A DNA stretch of 64,000 bases from Pararge aegeria (GCF_905163445.1 NC_053200.1:496001-560000), one strand, 5' to 3'; shown: positions 1-12,605, numbered from the stretch's first letter. Notes: generated by a model from the sequence alone, not told the origin. Numbers and translations: made by a program.

Positions 1-940
1 ACATTGTGGGGGGCTCTCTGCCCAATCGTTATTTTTTACAGCCAGATGCATAAAATGCTAGTGCTACCAGTAACTGCAACAGAAATACCAGCATTACAGC
101 CATGCCATCATAACATATTCTGAGATATAGGTACTTAATTAAAAAGCAACGAAAATTAAAGTTGTTTTCTTACCTTTGCCTCCGCCAATATTTCATCATT
201 CCGACGTGGTTTGGGAATGCCTAAGTGGAGCGAGCTCCCACACTTGACTCATTACAGTCTGCTTCCCAAGCAACTCCTTTTTTTATAAATTCCGCATCGG
301 GAATATCCTAAAAGTACATTGTAAAGTAAAGTCTACATTGTTTCTTAGCCAGCTGCGGGCTCGACGGCGCCTGCTACGCTCAATCAAATGGTATTGAAGA
401 ACATCAATAGTCTTAGCCAACTTAAAAATATTCCACCTTAATCTGAATATTATGATCTCACACTTCACAATTTAATTGTAATCAACAATAATATTGCTAA
501 AAGGCAATGACTGCAGAATTGCGTCTCAATGGTCTTACAATGATCAATAGAACTGTCAAAATATTAGCAGACTACCAATTCGTGCGATCATTGAATTGTC
601 ATTGTGCAGCAGACTAGCAAATGTTCATTGAAGTGTCAGTGGTCTTCCATCGGAAAATCATAATGACACCATTGTGTTAGCAGACTACCAAATCTGCCAA
701 AATTGACAATTATGAAGTCACTGATCGATCACTGACACACAATTGTAATAGCAGACTTGGGGCCCTGTAGTGGTGTTGTCCAGCCTGATGGCTGGATCGA
801 GATATTTATTGTTATGTTACACTGTTTTGGCTCTCGTACAGTCGATGGCGTGCATCGGTAACGGATTAAGCAAGCGGATAATATTTCGGAACAGAAAAAT
901 CCGAGAAAAATCAGAAAGATCCAATACGAGTTAATATTCT
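1..940. other. Left-edge non-coding stretch, probably intron of the BCL11-like gene
   Basis: No credible coding segment is visible. If the neighbouring exon at about 965-1525 belongs to a BCL11-like gene on the minus strand, this stretch is its downstream intron. Between about 550 and 770 a motif AGCAGACT recurs four times (near 566, 608, 680 and 750), each time beside degenerate ATTGTCA or GTGTCA words, suggesting a decayed local repeat. Confidence 0.45.
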
Positions 941-964
941 TTAATTCAACGTGATTTGCCATAC

Positions 965-1525
965 TGATAAGATCTTAGGTTTGATGTCTTCATCAGGGGA
1001 ACTTGAAGGCATAGGCGATGTTGATGCTCTTCTTTTAGGCGTAGACGCACCATGGTCGGCTTCATGTAATAGCCGTTTTGGTGTACTGGAAGCACCACCG
1101 TCTTCAAGAAGATCAGGTGGGGCTATCGAAGAGCTGACCAACGGGGGAGTATGTACTCTGCTGCTGGGAGGCCTTCGAGCTGTGAGCAGTGACGGTCTTC
1201 GGCCACTAGAATTACCAGTTATCACGTGACCTGGTCTAGATCCATCTTCTTGGTCTGAATTTGGACCTGCACTGTAGCAGTGGTAGGACGTCAGATCTTT
1301 ATCACAGGAGGAGTCCTTGTGCTGTATGAACCGCACGATGTCTGCCAGGGCGAAGGCTTTGCGGCACGCTCCACAGGTAAGCGTGTCCGCGGGAACACCG
1401 GGTGTAGCCGACCCACCGCCTTCTGCCGCGCTGTCCGCATCCGCACTATGCATTGTGTTGGATTCAGCGTCAGCAACTTCAGTTCTAGACTTCCTTTGAT
1501 CTTCAGGAGAACCCGTAGTATTCAT
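965..1525 (-). CDS. Exon of a BCL11/CG9650-type zinc-finger transcription factor (partial gene)
   Basis: The minus-strand frame carries a C2HC zinc knuckle with Cys-x2-Cys-x14-His-x4-Cys spacing (DNA about 1304-1375), in the context TLTCGACRKAF...FIQHK. This matches the N-terminal knuckle of vertebrate BCL11A/B and insect CG9650 in both spacing and aromatic positions. Downstream comes a Ser/Pro/Arg-rich low-complexity tail, as in the family. The open frame runs to 1627; I place the likely coding start at the ATG at 1525, because the residues beyond it do not look conserved. A GTATGG donor after position 965 would end the exon in phase 0. The C2H2 finger exons are absent and would lie left of the window, so this is a partial gene. 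BCL11 proteins are nuclear DNA-binding regulators. Identity is supported by one domain only; exon borders are inferred. Confidence 0.72.
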
Positions 1526-1629
1526 GTGTTCTTGTTTGATGACAAAAGAACCAGAATTCCGTATTTGATAATGGGACGGAGAATCGTTCAGATTTTCCGA
1601 GAAACATCTGAACAAAGAACAACACAATT

Positions 1630-4600
1630 CGATTTTCTACAAATTTATTATAGGAGATTTGACATTGCTGGCTATAAAAAGGGAGGCTCGCAACGACAGT
1701 CATCAGTTCAGGTAAAAGCAAATACAATGTGATGTAAGAAGAATAAATGGTGAAAGAGAAGAAGAAGTGGTGCTAATAGAAATGAATCTCTTAGAATGTA
1801 TCTCTGTCGCGGAGCTCCGTACTAGTGAAGAGGATTTGGGGCTCCCTCCCATTAGACTTTAGTCCAGCAGTCGACTTTTGTATGCTATTGGTTGATTGAT
1901 ACCTGGTCCTATTGGTCTGAGCATATATATATGTAGATATTCCAACCAATCAACCCTAGCTCGTACTATCTTAACCAGTGTTTGTTTGCCATTGAGTGGC
2001 AATAGTGGTTAAATTACTAGAATACCGTAAACAACGCCATATATCTCCCCAATGTGTAACTTTTGGGAAAGTAGGCACAACTAACATCCAGCAACATTTC
2101 ACCTTTTTTATACGTCTCTGCTGAATCGTTGATAACGCAAAATTTAAGAAAGGTGTCTAAAAAAGGCACTAATACTGGAATAAACTGGATCCAGTGACTG
2201 GCACGTTGTACGCCGTCTATGAATGTTTTTGTCAGCAAACAAATAAGTAATTGAAGACAGAAGAATAACATAAAAATCCATTTCTATTTGAGATTAAATC
2301 ACCAATATTGGAGCTTATGTACATTTATATAAGGAAACCGGTTCGGTCGTAACAATACACAAAACTACTAATTATATAATTTAATTCTAAATCCTAACTT
2401 AATATAAATGCTATAGACTAAGGAACGAAATGCTTTCAAAATCAATATCTGTCTATTCATCTGGTATCAGAATTAAAAAAAAGAGACCGCCATCTTAAAG
2501 TTTTTGGTTACTGAGCCGATTGTTTTCATAATCGATATCTGGGCGACCAGATCAGAACTTAAAAAAAAGTGAACGCCATGTTAATGTTTTAACGGTATTG
2601 AACGGATCGTTTCAACCTCTATTCAGGGCCGCCTCGTGGACATCAACAACGAATCTGCTATCAGAATGAGGTGGGATCCGGTGGCTTGAAACACAAGTTT
2701 TACCTAGTTATCATTACGCAACTGGAAAGTTAGAAGGCAACTGGAATTCCAAGAGATTCTAGCAGACACAACACATTTATTAAACAATCTTTTTAAAGTC
2801 TCATGGATCTGCATGTACAAAATAATTAGTACAGCATAACAACGAAATTTATACATTGAAAATTGTATTATATGTCGCCGCGGAGGCTGAGCATACGTTT
2901 ATTTGAACTACTTTATTTAATAATTTTAAACTTGCAACTTATTTTCTAACGTAACACCTTATTTTATCAAGTCAAATGATTTGATATTGGCTTTGGTAAT
3001 GTTATTTAAATAATTATTACAATTTGTGAGATAGTTATACGCTGTAACAACAGATGGCAATATCAGAGATAAAATATTCCTAACTAATTTTATGTCTGAT
3101 TGCCATTCAGATCTAACCTAAATTTTAAAATAATTTTTCAAATGATATTAAATGTAATTTAATTGTCAATTACTAAGCTTTAATAAATAAGTAAGATTTT
3201 GATTTTGTTAAGAACTTGCCGTTTTAATAAATTGCGGCACTGGTAATGGAATGTTGATAACTCCATGTAAATATTTTGCTGTCTGACTGCCAGCAAAATT
3301 TAGGATAAATATGATACCAGAGTATGTTAAATTATAATGATGGTTCGATGAAATTTGAAATTTGCTTAATTTTACGATATAATTTCAAAACGAGTGTTAC
3401 CACCTGAACGAGTACGACCAATAGGAGTCAATCACGTTGCCGCTGGTTTTGCGCAGCAGTTGTAGTGCGCTGTGGCGGACTAGGTGAAGATGACAAGAGT
3501 GAGTCGCAAAAAAATAATTATAATAACTTCATGAAAGAAACAAGTTGTATTTTTGATTTACAATTTATCATATAATTAATTTTAATTTAATCTTGTTTGC
3601 TTTGAACTTAATTTAAATTTCAACGGACAGTGTAAACGGCAGATTTTGAAATAAGGAATATGACGAAACTAAAATTTATGCGGCAACCGAAATCACCAAA
3701 CCTATTTAGGTAACACAATTCATTGACTCATCTCACCATTTTTATGCAACGGTGGACCTAGGAAGGGTTGTTTACATATCTTTTCCAACATCAAACATAG
3801 GTGAAAATTTATAGACCCATAGCCTCATTTTTCACTAAATTGCTAACAAAACCCCCCAAATACGGGGGATACATGTACATAACTAGTCGTGTAAATTCGG
3901 CACTATCAGGTAATACTCGAGTGTTCACGTAGAAATCCCAGGTGAGACTACACTGCGCTACGCAAGAATTTTCGCCGTCGCAAGTAACACGTGAACAAGC
4001 AGTAATAGAATTGGACTGGCAATTTAATAATGCGTAGGAAATGAGCTCAAGCATGCTAGTGGAGTTTGCAGCTTACACTGCGCTTACTTGGAAAAGCCTC
4101 CAGCGCCCTCACTCGGAAGTAAATGCAAATGAGGCGCGTTACGAGAGATTTATTAAGTCACTCTCAGGAAGGGAGAATTTTAAAACGTGTTTCCTTCATG
4201 GATAAATCCATTCTCTAATATCTTAAGTCGTTGTGGTATACGAGTAGATCTCTTGGTGAAACTTCTACACTCTGTAGCCGTGTGCCGCGTCGGGTATATT
4301 TCATAGGCATTATAAAGACAGTCCATCGACTAATAACAGAGCAACACTTGGCAGTGCATGCAATGGACATGTCCATCAACCTGAGGTATGTGTTTTAAGC
4401 TAAATGACGCTTGTGCGATAAAGCTCCTTGCGACTCGTCTGATACAGTTATGGCAAACCATTTACTGAATTTCGGGGTGGTTTTTCCAGAATCTTGGAAA
4501 CAAACTTAGTTTCTTACTGTACGAAGTCACTTGAATAATAATAATACATTTAAACATTATTTTATGTAATTGTTATATTTTGTGTATTTAAAAAAATCAT

Positions 4601-5015
4601 CATCAGCTTCATCATTGAATACGTCTTGACAAGTAAGTATTACAGAAGTTAATAACTTTGAATAAACGGAGTTAATGAATTCGATTTGATTTTCTAAGTT
4701 TAAAAGCTTAACAATATGCTGGAAATAATATAATATTTACAGCATACAAGATGCAAAGATTAAAACAATTCCTAAGCAGAGCTCGCACGGAGGTAGGTGC
4801 CTTACTGCGAGTATATGCATACTTGTGCAATTGGCTTAGACACAGCTGGATGAGCACAATCCCGTTTAAAGCAATAATCAGGTTTGCTTCCAATCCCTGA
4901 TCCTCGGTTGATCCCAACTTAAGTAACAAAAAAACGAACAGACGCACTTTCGCATTTTGAATGTTAAATCCTATATAATGCCATAATTGTTACTTTAAAA
5001 AAAAACAATCATATG
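1630..5015. other. Non-coding stretch with one degenerate tandem duplication
   Basis: No gene is recognised. At about 2436-2615 two diverged copies of an ~85-bp unit lie in tandem; both contain an A-rich run followed by a GACCGCCAT/GAACGCCAT word and a TGTTTT/AGTTTT word. The remainder is AT-rich unique-looking sequence, plausibly intron or upstream region of the BCL11-like gene. Confidence 0.4.
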
Positions 5016-5017
5016 GT

Positions 5018-5310
5018 TGTTAGAATTTCGGATTCACTTTCGGAGGCAGGAGCTCGAATCCCAGTTCGCACCTCCATCTGTTCTAAGCTATATGCGTTTC
5101 AAGCAATTTAAATATCACTTGCTTCACGGTAAAGGAAAGAATCGTGAGGAAACCTGCATGCCTGACAGTTCTCCATAATGTTCTCAAAGGCGTACGGAGT
5201 TCATCAATCCTCTCTGGACCAGTGTGGTGGGTTACGGCCTTAAACCCTTCTTATTGTGGGAAGAGAGCCGTGCCCTGTAGTGGGCCGGTAATGGGTTGAT
5301 ATGATGAATA
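5018..5310 (+). mobile_element. tRNA-derived SINE, family A
   Basis: Head to tail on the plus strand: a degraded tRNA-like head with a B-box-like GCTCGAATCCC near 5050, then GTTTCAAGCAATTTAAATATCACTTG, GTGAGGAAACCTGCATGCC, and a tail with GCCCTGTAGTGGGCCGG and GATATGATGAATA. The same ordered blocks recur at 10348, 31188, 45700, 49268 and 51126 in this window, so this is a dispersed family rather than a tRNA gene. Confidence 0.75.
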
Positions 5311-5603
5311 TCCAGTTTGGGTCCATTCTAAAAGTTTTGTATTTAGTTTGCTCTGTGCATACATTTCTCAATTGGTACTTTATTCTAAAATTTTATTAAA
5401 TTCTTCCTTTTCTCTGTTCCTGCGGTATTATTTATTTCGGTATTGAAAGCGTTTGCCATCTTGAGTTCGACATCAGCTTATTGCGGATTTTTAGTCTACT
5501 GCTACATTAAAATCCTGTTTTATTTATATTTGTTCAGTTATATACATTGATAGTTATATGCTTTATTGAGTTATCGTACATACTAACCAGTGCATGCTGT
5601 GAT

Positions 5604-5655
5604 AATGACACATAATTTTACTTAAAGGTAGCTTTAAGTAAAATTATGTGTCATT
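5604..5655. repeat. Perfect snap-back palindrome, 23-bp arms, 6-bp loop
   Basis: AATGACACATAATTTTACTT (start of the left arm, 5604-5626) is exactly reverse-complemented at 5633-5655 across a GGTAGC loop. It belongs to no obvious transposon here. Confidence 0.9.
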
Positions 5656-5958
5656 AGTAACCTAAGGCTAGCTTTATTCATAACTATAATACATGTAATT
5701 TTGTTGGTGGTCCTAATAAAAATAAATAAATGCTATTATATGTTTTGCATACGATAAATTCGATTTATGTTTTGAATTGTTTACTGTAAAAGTTACAATT
5801 AATTACGTAATTACATTGAATTAAAGATTTTATTTAATTTTGTAGGATTCTTAATTTTGCGTTTCGTCGTAGTTACCCATTCATTAATAATTAGTATGCC
5901 TCATCGAAGCAGAGTCACACACGAGTTCTGCTTCACATGATTTATACTAAATGTTTCC

Positions 5959-6112
5959 CGCTTTTATTACGGCCTTTTTTACTAATCCCGTAGAAAGAAA
6001 GAAAAATGATTTTCTGGGTTAAAAAGTAGCCTGTGTTACTCTTCGGACCTTTAACTTAATACCTATAAAAATCAAGTTTATTGGTTGCTTCGTCAGGGCG
6101 TGAAGGAGGGAC
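5959..6112 (-). mobile_element. Helitron-like fragment
   Basis: Contains the internal Helitron block found in several other copies here (AATCCCGTAG..., TTTTCTGGGTTAAAAAGTAGCC, then a TTAACTTAATACC stretch), equivalent to the GGGATAAAAAGTAGCC block of the copy at 55209. Both ends are missing or decayed. Confidence 0.55.
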
Positions 6113-6177
6113 GAACTACCTACTGTTATCGAACTGGTCGACATAAAAAGTGCTGTTTTTTACTTTATTTCGCTTCA

Positions 6178-6357
6178 AGTTAGCCCTGGACTGCAATATT
6201 TTCTGTTGGTAAGTGATGATGCAGTCTAATATGGTAACGGGCTAACCTGCTAAGAATACGGCAGTTATAGTAAACCAATTACCCCTCTATGCGACACTGT
6301 ACCGGAACGTTAAATCGCTCGTACGGTAGTAACTAGCCACTGCCGAAGCCTCCCACC
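6178..6357 (-). mobile_element. tRNA-derived SINE family C, tail and body, inverted
   Basis: Reverse complement of the body and tail of family C. It carries AAGTGATGATGCAGTC, GGGCTAACCTGCTAAG and CGTTAAATCGCTCGTACGG, corresponding to the blocks ACTTACC...GATTGCAGTC and GCGATTTAGCG of the plus-strand copy beginning at 6556. The tRNA head is absent. Confidence 0.6.
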
Positions 6358-6555
6358 GAACAATTTATAAATATGTAATTTACCAAAATAATGATTTGCA
6401 ATATATAATATGTAAATAATAAAAAGCAACTTATTGATGTAATGCTTGTTCATAAGGTCATAGATGACATTTATATAATCGTCTAAATATCAACAATAAT
6501 CTGATTAAAGTCTTGCACTCCTTTACTTCGCTAAGTGGAAAATCACGCGTCGTGT

Positions 6556-6812
6556 GACAATCTCCCTGGCACAGTGGTGAGCGCTGACTCTTATGCGTCC
6601 CAGGGAGGTCCCAAGTTCGATCCCAGGCAGGTTAATTTGGAAAGTTATAATTTCTGAATTCTCTTGGTCCGGTTAGAGTTACTCGTAGTTACTTCCCTAC
6701 CAACAAAGACGTGCCGCCAAGCGATTTAGCGTAGAAACCAATTAAAGGCTAAAGGCTTGACATAAAATGCATCAACACTTACCACCAGATGAGATTGCAG
6801 TCAAGAAAATGA
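6556..6812 (+). mobile_element. tRNA-derived SINE, family C
   Basis: Starts with a tRNA-like head: an A-box-like CTGGCACAGTGGTGAGCGC and a B box AGTTCGATCCC. It is followed by AATTTGGAAAGTTATAATTTC, GACGTGCCGCCAAGCGATTT and a tail ACTTACCACCAGATGAGATT. Sister copies are at 31845 (plus) and 6178 (minus), with a tail at 40419. Confidence 0.75.
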
Positions 6813-7848
6813 TAAGCCTCCGGTTCTTGTTGATCTCGCATTGTTGCGTGAAGGAGAACTTAATTAAGATCAGGGCCCAAGAGTAAGTAATAATGAACCA
6901 GAAAAAAAAATGTTTAAAAGTGTTGCTGTAGTAAAAGGACGTGCAATTTACAATATTTCAGGTGTAGAACTTAAAACTCACCTGCAAATGTATTTTAAAA
7001 CATTCAACATTTCACCGCGCGGGCACCGAGCCAGGCGGCGTGGCCGGCGAACACGTGGTTTCTAAATGCGCGCTATAAAATAAACTTTACTGGAAAATTC
7101 TAAATTGTTAAATAATTTCCATATCGCGAAATAAAGTAGGAGCGGAAGAAATTTTGTTTTTCATTTCGATCGCGTTTTATGTTTCCGGGGTTGTTTTTTT
7201 CTCAGTAAATATGAAAGTAATTTTATTTTCCATATGATACCGGTATTTTTTTTATCAACCACTCGATCTGAAGTGTTCACCCGTGTACTGTTCGCGTGCA
7301 CTGGATACATTAGTAAGTTCACATGCTTACTAATGTCATGAATGCGAAAATTGGTGCATGGAAGGTCAAGGGAAAACCAACTTAGTCACTTACAAATTTA
7401 TAATATTAGTAGGTCTTTCGGGATAAGAAGTATTCAATGCCAAAACCTAATATCCCTCCCTATCTATCCCTTAATAAAAAAATCATCGAAAGTAATTTTA
7501 ACTGGTGACTTTAGTAGGTACCGTGGATTTTACCGCGATGAAAAAAGCTTCTGTCACTCACTCACGCTTGGCGTACTAAACTACGGCCAAGGTCTTGGTT
7601 CGATTCCTGGGTCGATTCTTAGTACCCGCCCGTAGTTAAGAACTTGGCGGTGATAACCTCCGAAAAGGAAGTTTTTCTTAAGAACTCGTTCACTGATTGA
7701 CAGTTTGTATTTAGTAATTAATATATTGAGTTTATAAATTTTTCTCCGTTTCTGTACTTTGATATTGTTTGAATATTTGCTATGTGGTATAAGGTGCATT
7801 GGGCTTAATGTCTATTATAAGAGCACCAACTCGCCATCAACTGGCTGT

Positions 7849-7901
7849 CCAGTTTGATGAGAAATTAAATGTACCTTACATTTAATTCCTCATCAAACTG
7901 G
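7849..7901. repeat. Snap-back palindrome, 25-bp arms, 3-bp loop
   Basis: Left arm 7849-7873 beginning CCAGTTTGATGAG is reverse-complemented at 7877-7901 with a single mismatch and a CCT loop. Confidence 0.88.
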
Positions 7902-7929
7902 ATCTGAATGTATCAATAAAGTTTAAAAA

Positions 7930-8040
7930 AAAACCCGTCAGTTCGCATTGGTGCACCGTGCTACATCTTAAACCCTCTCCTATCGCAGAGAAGGTCTGTG
8001 TGTAGCAGTAGGACGTAGGCTTGCAATGATGTCCCTTTCG
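7930..8040 (+). mobile_element. Interspersed-repeat tail (RTE/SINE 3'-end type)
   Basis: Contains TTCGCATTGGTGCACCGTG, CCCTCTCCTATCGCAGAGAAG and AGCAGTAGGACGTAGGC ending in TGCAATGATG. The same ordered words occur at 41100-41222 and 49497-49575. This matches the 3' tail of abundant lepidopteran RTE-type elements and the SINEs that share it; the family assignment is from recollection. Confidence 0.5.
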
Positions 8041-10015
8041 ACTCATAAATCTCCAGCTCCTTTGTGCTAAAGCGCGGCAAAAGAAGAACTTAGCAATAAG
8101 ATCACTCTCACTGTTATAACATTAGTTGGAAAGCAGTGATACATCATGGTCTGACAGATGCTTTAACACTTATTTATTACGTAACGCCAAGTTACATGAT
8201 CAATAACTTCATTAAAAATTACACTCGAAATGTTCCTTTTTACACTATTCACTAAGGCATAACATTTATAGAGATTGATTTTCGTTTCTTTTACATAATT
8301 ATATAATAAGACCCGCGCCTTGTTGCAGGTTGGTAATGATAGTGATGATTATAATTAAGTATGAGATTAAAAGTTACTCCGTACTTAAGTTTGTGATTTG
8401 TGTTTCGGCTAAATATTCTATCACAAAAGGGTTCACAGCTTTCCTTTAACATAAGCGTAGCTTTTCGGTGTCCAAACTAACTTCTTATTTATAACTAATT
8501 CAAAAATCCCAAAACAAAATATTAAAAATTTTGTTCCATCTTTACTACCGATTTCTATCTAAAGAACTTTAAAAAAATCGCATACGCTATCCGTTAGTCA
8601 ATTATACATGCATACTGAATATAAAAATTGTCAATCAAACAATCAAACACAGAAAATCAGATTAAAAACCAGAAAATATACATATTTTGCACGAAACAAA
8701 CAAAAACAAACAAAAGTGGCGAGGACCAGATTAACTTTGTGCAAAAAACTATTCAGTTTGAGGATATCCAATCATATCTACTGAAAGGAATATTTGTAGA
8801 AAAGTCGTTTTTCATTTTTAACAAAAAATTAAAAACTCACTGTCAAAATTGAATAATATAAGTAGTTATATTTGTTTTTATATAGGTGCAAGTCACCAAT
8901 TCAATTTATCAAAAACAATGTAAATAAGTTTTAACTTCCCAAGTTGAAAAGTATATTCTTTGGATTATAAAGTGTTGAAACCTTAAGCTTACTGCTTTTG
9001 AAATGTTTAGTGACGCATGCAGCAGTAAACGCTAGGCATAGCGGTATGTTAATCGCAAAGTGTGGAGCACTGAGAGGCGATACTCCGCCTGCAATAACTC
9101 GGGCTTGCAAATCCATCCGAAGCCCACTGACCTGATTGCACTCGACACCGACGCCGCTCCCCGCCCACGAGTGTGACCCAGTTGATGCTGTCGAGTGCAG
9201 CGAAAGTAGCTTACACTTTTTATTTCACTTAGTTTTTTGTTTGCCTTATCTAAAAAAAACCGGCCCAGTGCGAGTGACTCCGTACCAGCCGGGTACAAAT
9301 CAAATTCTAATTCTTTATTCATGTAAGCCGATCACAGGCACTTATGAAACGTTCATATACATATCAGTTTCCTTTATTGTGAGGTGACGGTGAAAGCTAC
9401 ATTCGTCTCCAGTAGCCGTTCGTAGTTTGGTGGTTGTAACTCCGGCTAATTCCGTACAGAATCTCCAGTTTTTCGCGCAAACTAAACTTAATTTTTATAG
9501 GAAATGTTGGTATTCCGCAAAGTAAAGCTTGCTTCTCTCTATTCAACACTTTGAAGTGGTTTATATATACTCAGCTAAAGAGTTTTTTATAGGTAAATGA
9601 CCCTGAAGAGACAGGGCTAGATTGCCACGTGTAGCATTATATGAATTCAGTCTAGACCGAGACCGCTAGACCGCTATCGCCTAGCGGCTGTCTCATGCAT
9701 GCTTGATGCCTGTAAATAGTTCAATCTAATGAGACATGTGGTGACAGCGAGAGTCGCGCTCGTATGATCGCTGACTGCCGCGCAAGAGGAGCGTTAGTTT
9801 TAGATCGGCTGTTACATGGCGATAAAATAAAGCAATCTATGCATAGGATTATTTCTTAAATTAAGTTTGAAAAGTTTCAATACTAAAAACATTATTTTAT
9901 CAAGGGATATCCTAAATTTCAAAATAAAATGACGTGCTTTTCGAAAATATACGATAAAATACCAAATGCCTTCTTCATAACTGACAACAAATGATCGAAA
10001 TATGTCGACATTTAT
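8041..10015. other. Non-coding stretch with no recognised element
   Basis: I see no gene. An 11-bp inverted repeat (TGCACTCGACA at 9137-9147 and its complement at 9189-9199) flanks a GC-richer 40-bp segment. A looser hairpin around 9659-9694 has GAGACCGCTAG against CTAGCGGCTGTCTC. The rest is AT-rich unique-looking DNA. Confidence 0.4.
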
Positions 10016-10017
10016 TC

Positions 10018-10058
10018 TACTATCCTACAAATATTATAAATGTGAAAGCGTGGATGTT
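10018..10058 (+). mobile_element. Helitron 5' tip (fragment)
   Basis: ATCCTACAAATATTATAAAT followed by GTGAAAG matches the Helitron terminus seen complete at 54143-54331 (there reading inverted). Only the tip is recognisable. Confidence 0.55.
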
Positions 10059-10347
10059 ATGATGCTATCATTTATAATTACACTAAATAGTATTTTGTAC
10101 ACTAAATAGTTTTGATGTTTCACAGCGTCCATTCAGCTGAATTTACATGATTATCCATGACCTTCTGTGACACCGGAGGAGCTAATAAAGCGTTACTAGG
10201 TTTTATTATAGCCTTGAGCAACCCCGAATCGTAGTTCGAAAGAATTAACACCGTAGATGAGATATTTATCCATGATAATATGAAACCTTAGGTAATATTG
10301 GACCTACTTATGCTTAAGTTTAGACAATGTGTTAAAGGATATTTAGG

Positions 10348-10426
10348 TTACTGTCATCATCTTCATATTAACCTATTACCGAACCACTACAGGGCACGGG
10401 TCTCATACCACAATGAGAAGGGTTAT
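10348..10426 (-). mobile_element. SINE family A tail
   Basis: TGTCATCATCTTCATATTAACC followed by ACCACTACAGGGCACGGGTC and CACAATGAGAAGGGTT is the family A tail in inverted orientation. A 108-codon open frame (10298-10624) runs through it and is not a gene. Confidence 0.65.
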
Positions 10427-10863
10427 CTGTTTGTGCAGTTACTGTACAATTTAATGGCAAAGTTACTTAGAAGCACCCAGCTAGTTATCATCAGAAAAAT
10501 GAATCTTAAATTATTAAATGTTGATTTTATAAAGGGCAACTGCTGGGTATCTTTCTGGATTTTTCTGTGGAATCTTCTTTCCAAATCAAAGATACACTTA
10601 CATAACGGTTTCAAAAGTAGGTAGGGACTTATAGAGTGATTATACTTGAAATAAATGAATTTTGCTTTATTTTTTCAAGAGCGTAGTTGCGTGTTATTAA
10701 AGGACTAGGTATCTAAAAACTGGGCGTGATATGTTTCTACGAATAAATTTGAATTATGCACGATTTAACCTCCAGTTTATACCGCGATCAATAAATTGGT
10801 TAATCAAGAACCATTGGACGTTCGTGTAGTTAATTGTTCAAGTGGTTAGGAAATATAATCACC

Positions 10864-11090
10864 CGATAAAAGCCCACCGCTGGACTAAAGGCCTCTCTCA
10901 ACCGGAGGGGTTGCTGTTAATCACCTCGATAGACAAACGGGATGATCAGTGGGAGGTGGGACTTAGTATTAGCACAGAGGACGCTGCTTACCTGTTCCCA
11001 GTTATATTATCTTAATTCCCTTGTACGCGGGAATAGAAGGGTTGGAGACAACTCGATTCTGATCCACCCTCACCACACAGCTTAGGAAAT
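10864..11090 (+). repeat. Unclassified interspersed repeat
   Basis: Begins CCCACCGCTGGACTAAAGGC and contains ACTGATCATC-like and CTTGTACGCGGGAATAGAAG blocks. These are words I associate with dispersed lepidopteran repeats, but no second full copy in the window supports it. Confidence 0.35.
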
Positions 11091-11126
11091 ATAGATCCCG
11101 ATTACTAAAGGGATTTGGCAAATATA

Positions 11127-11161
11127 CATGTTCCGATATGACATATTCATATCGGAACATG
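11127..11161. repeat. Perfect snap-back palindrome, 15-bp arms, 5-bp loop
   Basis: CATGTTCCGATATGA (11127-11141) is exactly reverse-complemented at 11147-11161 across CATAT. Confidence 0.9.
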
Positions 11162-12334
11162 CCCTAACGGAACAGCCCGCTAATTCTATCTAGAACTACA
11201 TGGTGGTTCCACAATCCATATCCCCCTCTCATGAGGACGGTTGTAGTAAAACGACTAGTGCTCTTACGAGAAAGAGGGAGAGTTATATTAGTTTAAGTCC
11301 GTCTTGTGTGTGTTCACTAACTACCCGGTTATCTCGCCCAGTGAGTTCTGCGGAACAATAGTTAAAGTGGCTGCAGTTCATTGTGCGCGCTCGCTCCGCT
11401 GCAACTTGGGCGGCTCGTTAAGAGTGAGTGGAAGCTGCGCTAACTAAGAAACACTCTAACTGAGCTATTTACAACTGCTACGTTGTACTGTTCGCACTTC
11501 ACTGTACGAGCAAGTTTGCTTTGAGCCACGTTTAACACTGTTACGTATTTTATTCACACACCTCCGCCTTTAGGGTTCCGATACCAAAATGGTAAAAATG
11601 ATACCCTATGACGCGAGTTTCTCAGTCTGTCAGCACTGTTAAATTTTTACTACTAATAGTGTTCATTAACATTTATAGTTCTGCAGCTCAGGTAACAATA
11701 CCGCGCAGCTACAAAAAGAACACTTTCCATATTAAGACAAAATCAAATAGTATTATTTTATTTACTCATCAATGTTGCTAATAAAATCCCTTTTGTATAA
11801 AATGATAATTTATCGTATCTCCTAAAAACTATGGTAATTTGCTCGGTATTGTAAGCTGAGCGACGTTTTATAACGATATCGTCTTTTAATATTTTTGGAA
11901 TATTTATGGTAAATTAGTATTCCATTTTTTTGTAAGTAAAATAAATAATTCTCATAGACAAAGGTCAAAATATAGGCAAAAATGGGCCGCTTATTGTAAA
12001 AAAGAACATAAATGATGTTATATTAAATTATATTATTTATAGTCTAGTTTTTAAAAGCCATTAAGCTTTTATGAAAATAACATCACAATGTTCCATATTT
12101 CCCCTTTATACAATCTTTGAAGTTGCCAAAGCAATAAATTTTAAACAAACGAAGTTAATCGCTATTTAAGTAATATACATAATAAGGAATTTGTATAACT
12201 TGCAAAAGTGTTACTGATTGTGTCGATGTGTCCGTCGATCGAAGGCGCACTTTGATCGTAAGGTTAGGTCGCGTGACAGCGCCGAAATAGTGTTAGAAAG
12301 TTTAAAAAAAAATCTGACCTGTAACGTGGTCGCT

Positions 12335-12605
12335 TACTATAGGGGCCTCCTAAGAATGCTCAGTCACTCAGCGGGCGATGGAGAGAGCTATGCTAGGATC
12401 TCTTCGTGATCGAATCTAAAATGAGTTATCCGCATAGAGTCGAGAAGCTGAAGTGAGAATGGGCGGGACTCATAGCTCTGAGAACTGGACGTTGGAGTAC
12501 TGGAATCGTGACCTTGCACGACTAAACGCAACATAGAACGGCCCCCAACAAGGTGGACAAACGACATGAAGCGAAACTATGGGGGCCAATGGCCCAGGAC
12601 CGTGT
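12335..12605 (+). pseudogene. RTE-type LINE, decayed 3' coding fragment
   Basis: Blocks CAGTCACTCAGCGGGCGATG, GAGAGAGCTATGCTAGGATC, GAGAAGCTGAAGTG and AAGGTGGACAAACGACATGA follow the order of the RTE reverse-transcriptase C-terminal coding region (the VTQRAMERAMLG ... PTRWTDD region of the family). Frames are broken by indels and stops, so this is a dead fragment. Related pieces lie at 26225-26425 (minus) and 35820-36090. Confidence 0.6.

Noticed and set aside
3495..3515. ATG followed by a GTGAGT donor as a tiny first coding exon
   Set aside because: No partner exon or conservation signal; three codons cannot be supported by sequence alone.
10298..10624. 108-codon plus-strand frame
   Set aside because: Runs through an inverted SINE A tail; chance frame.
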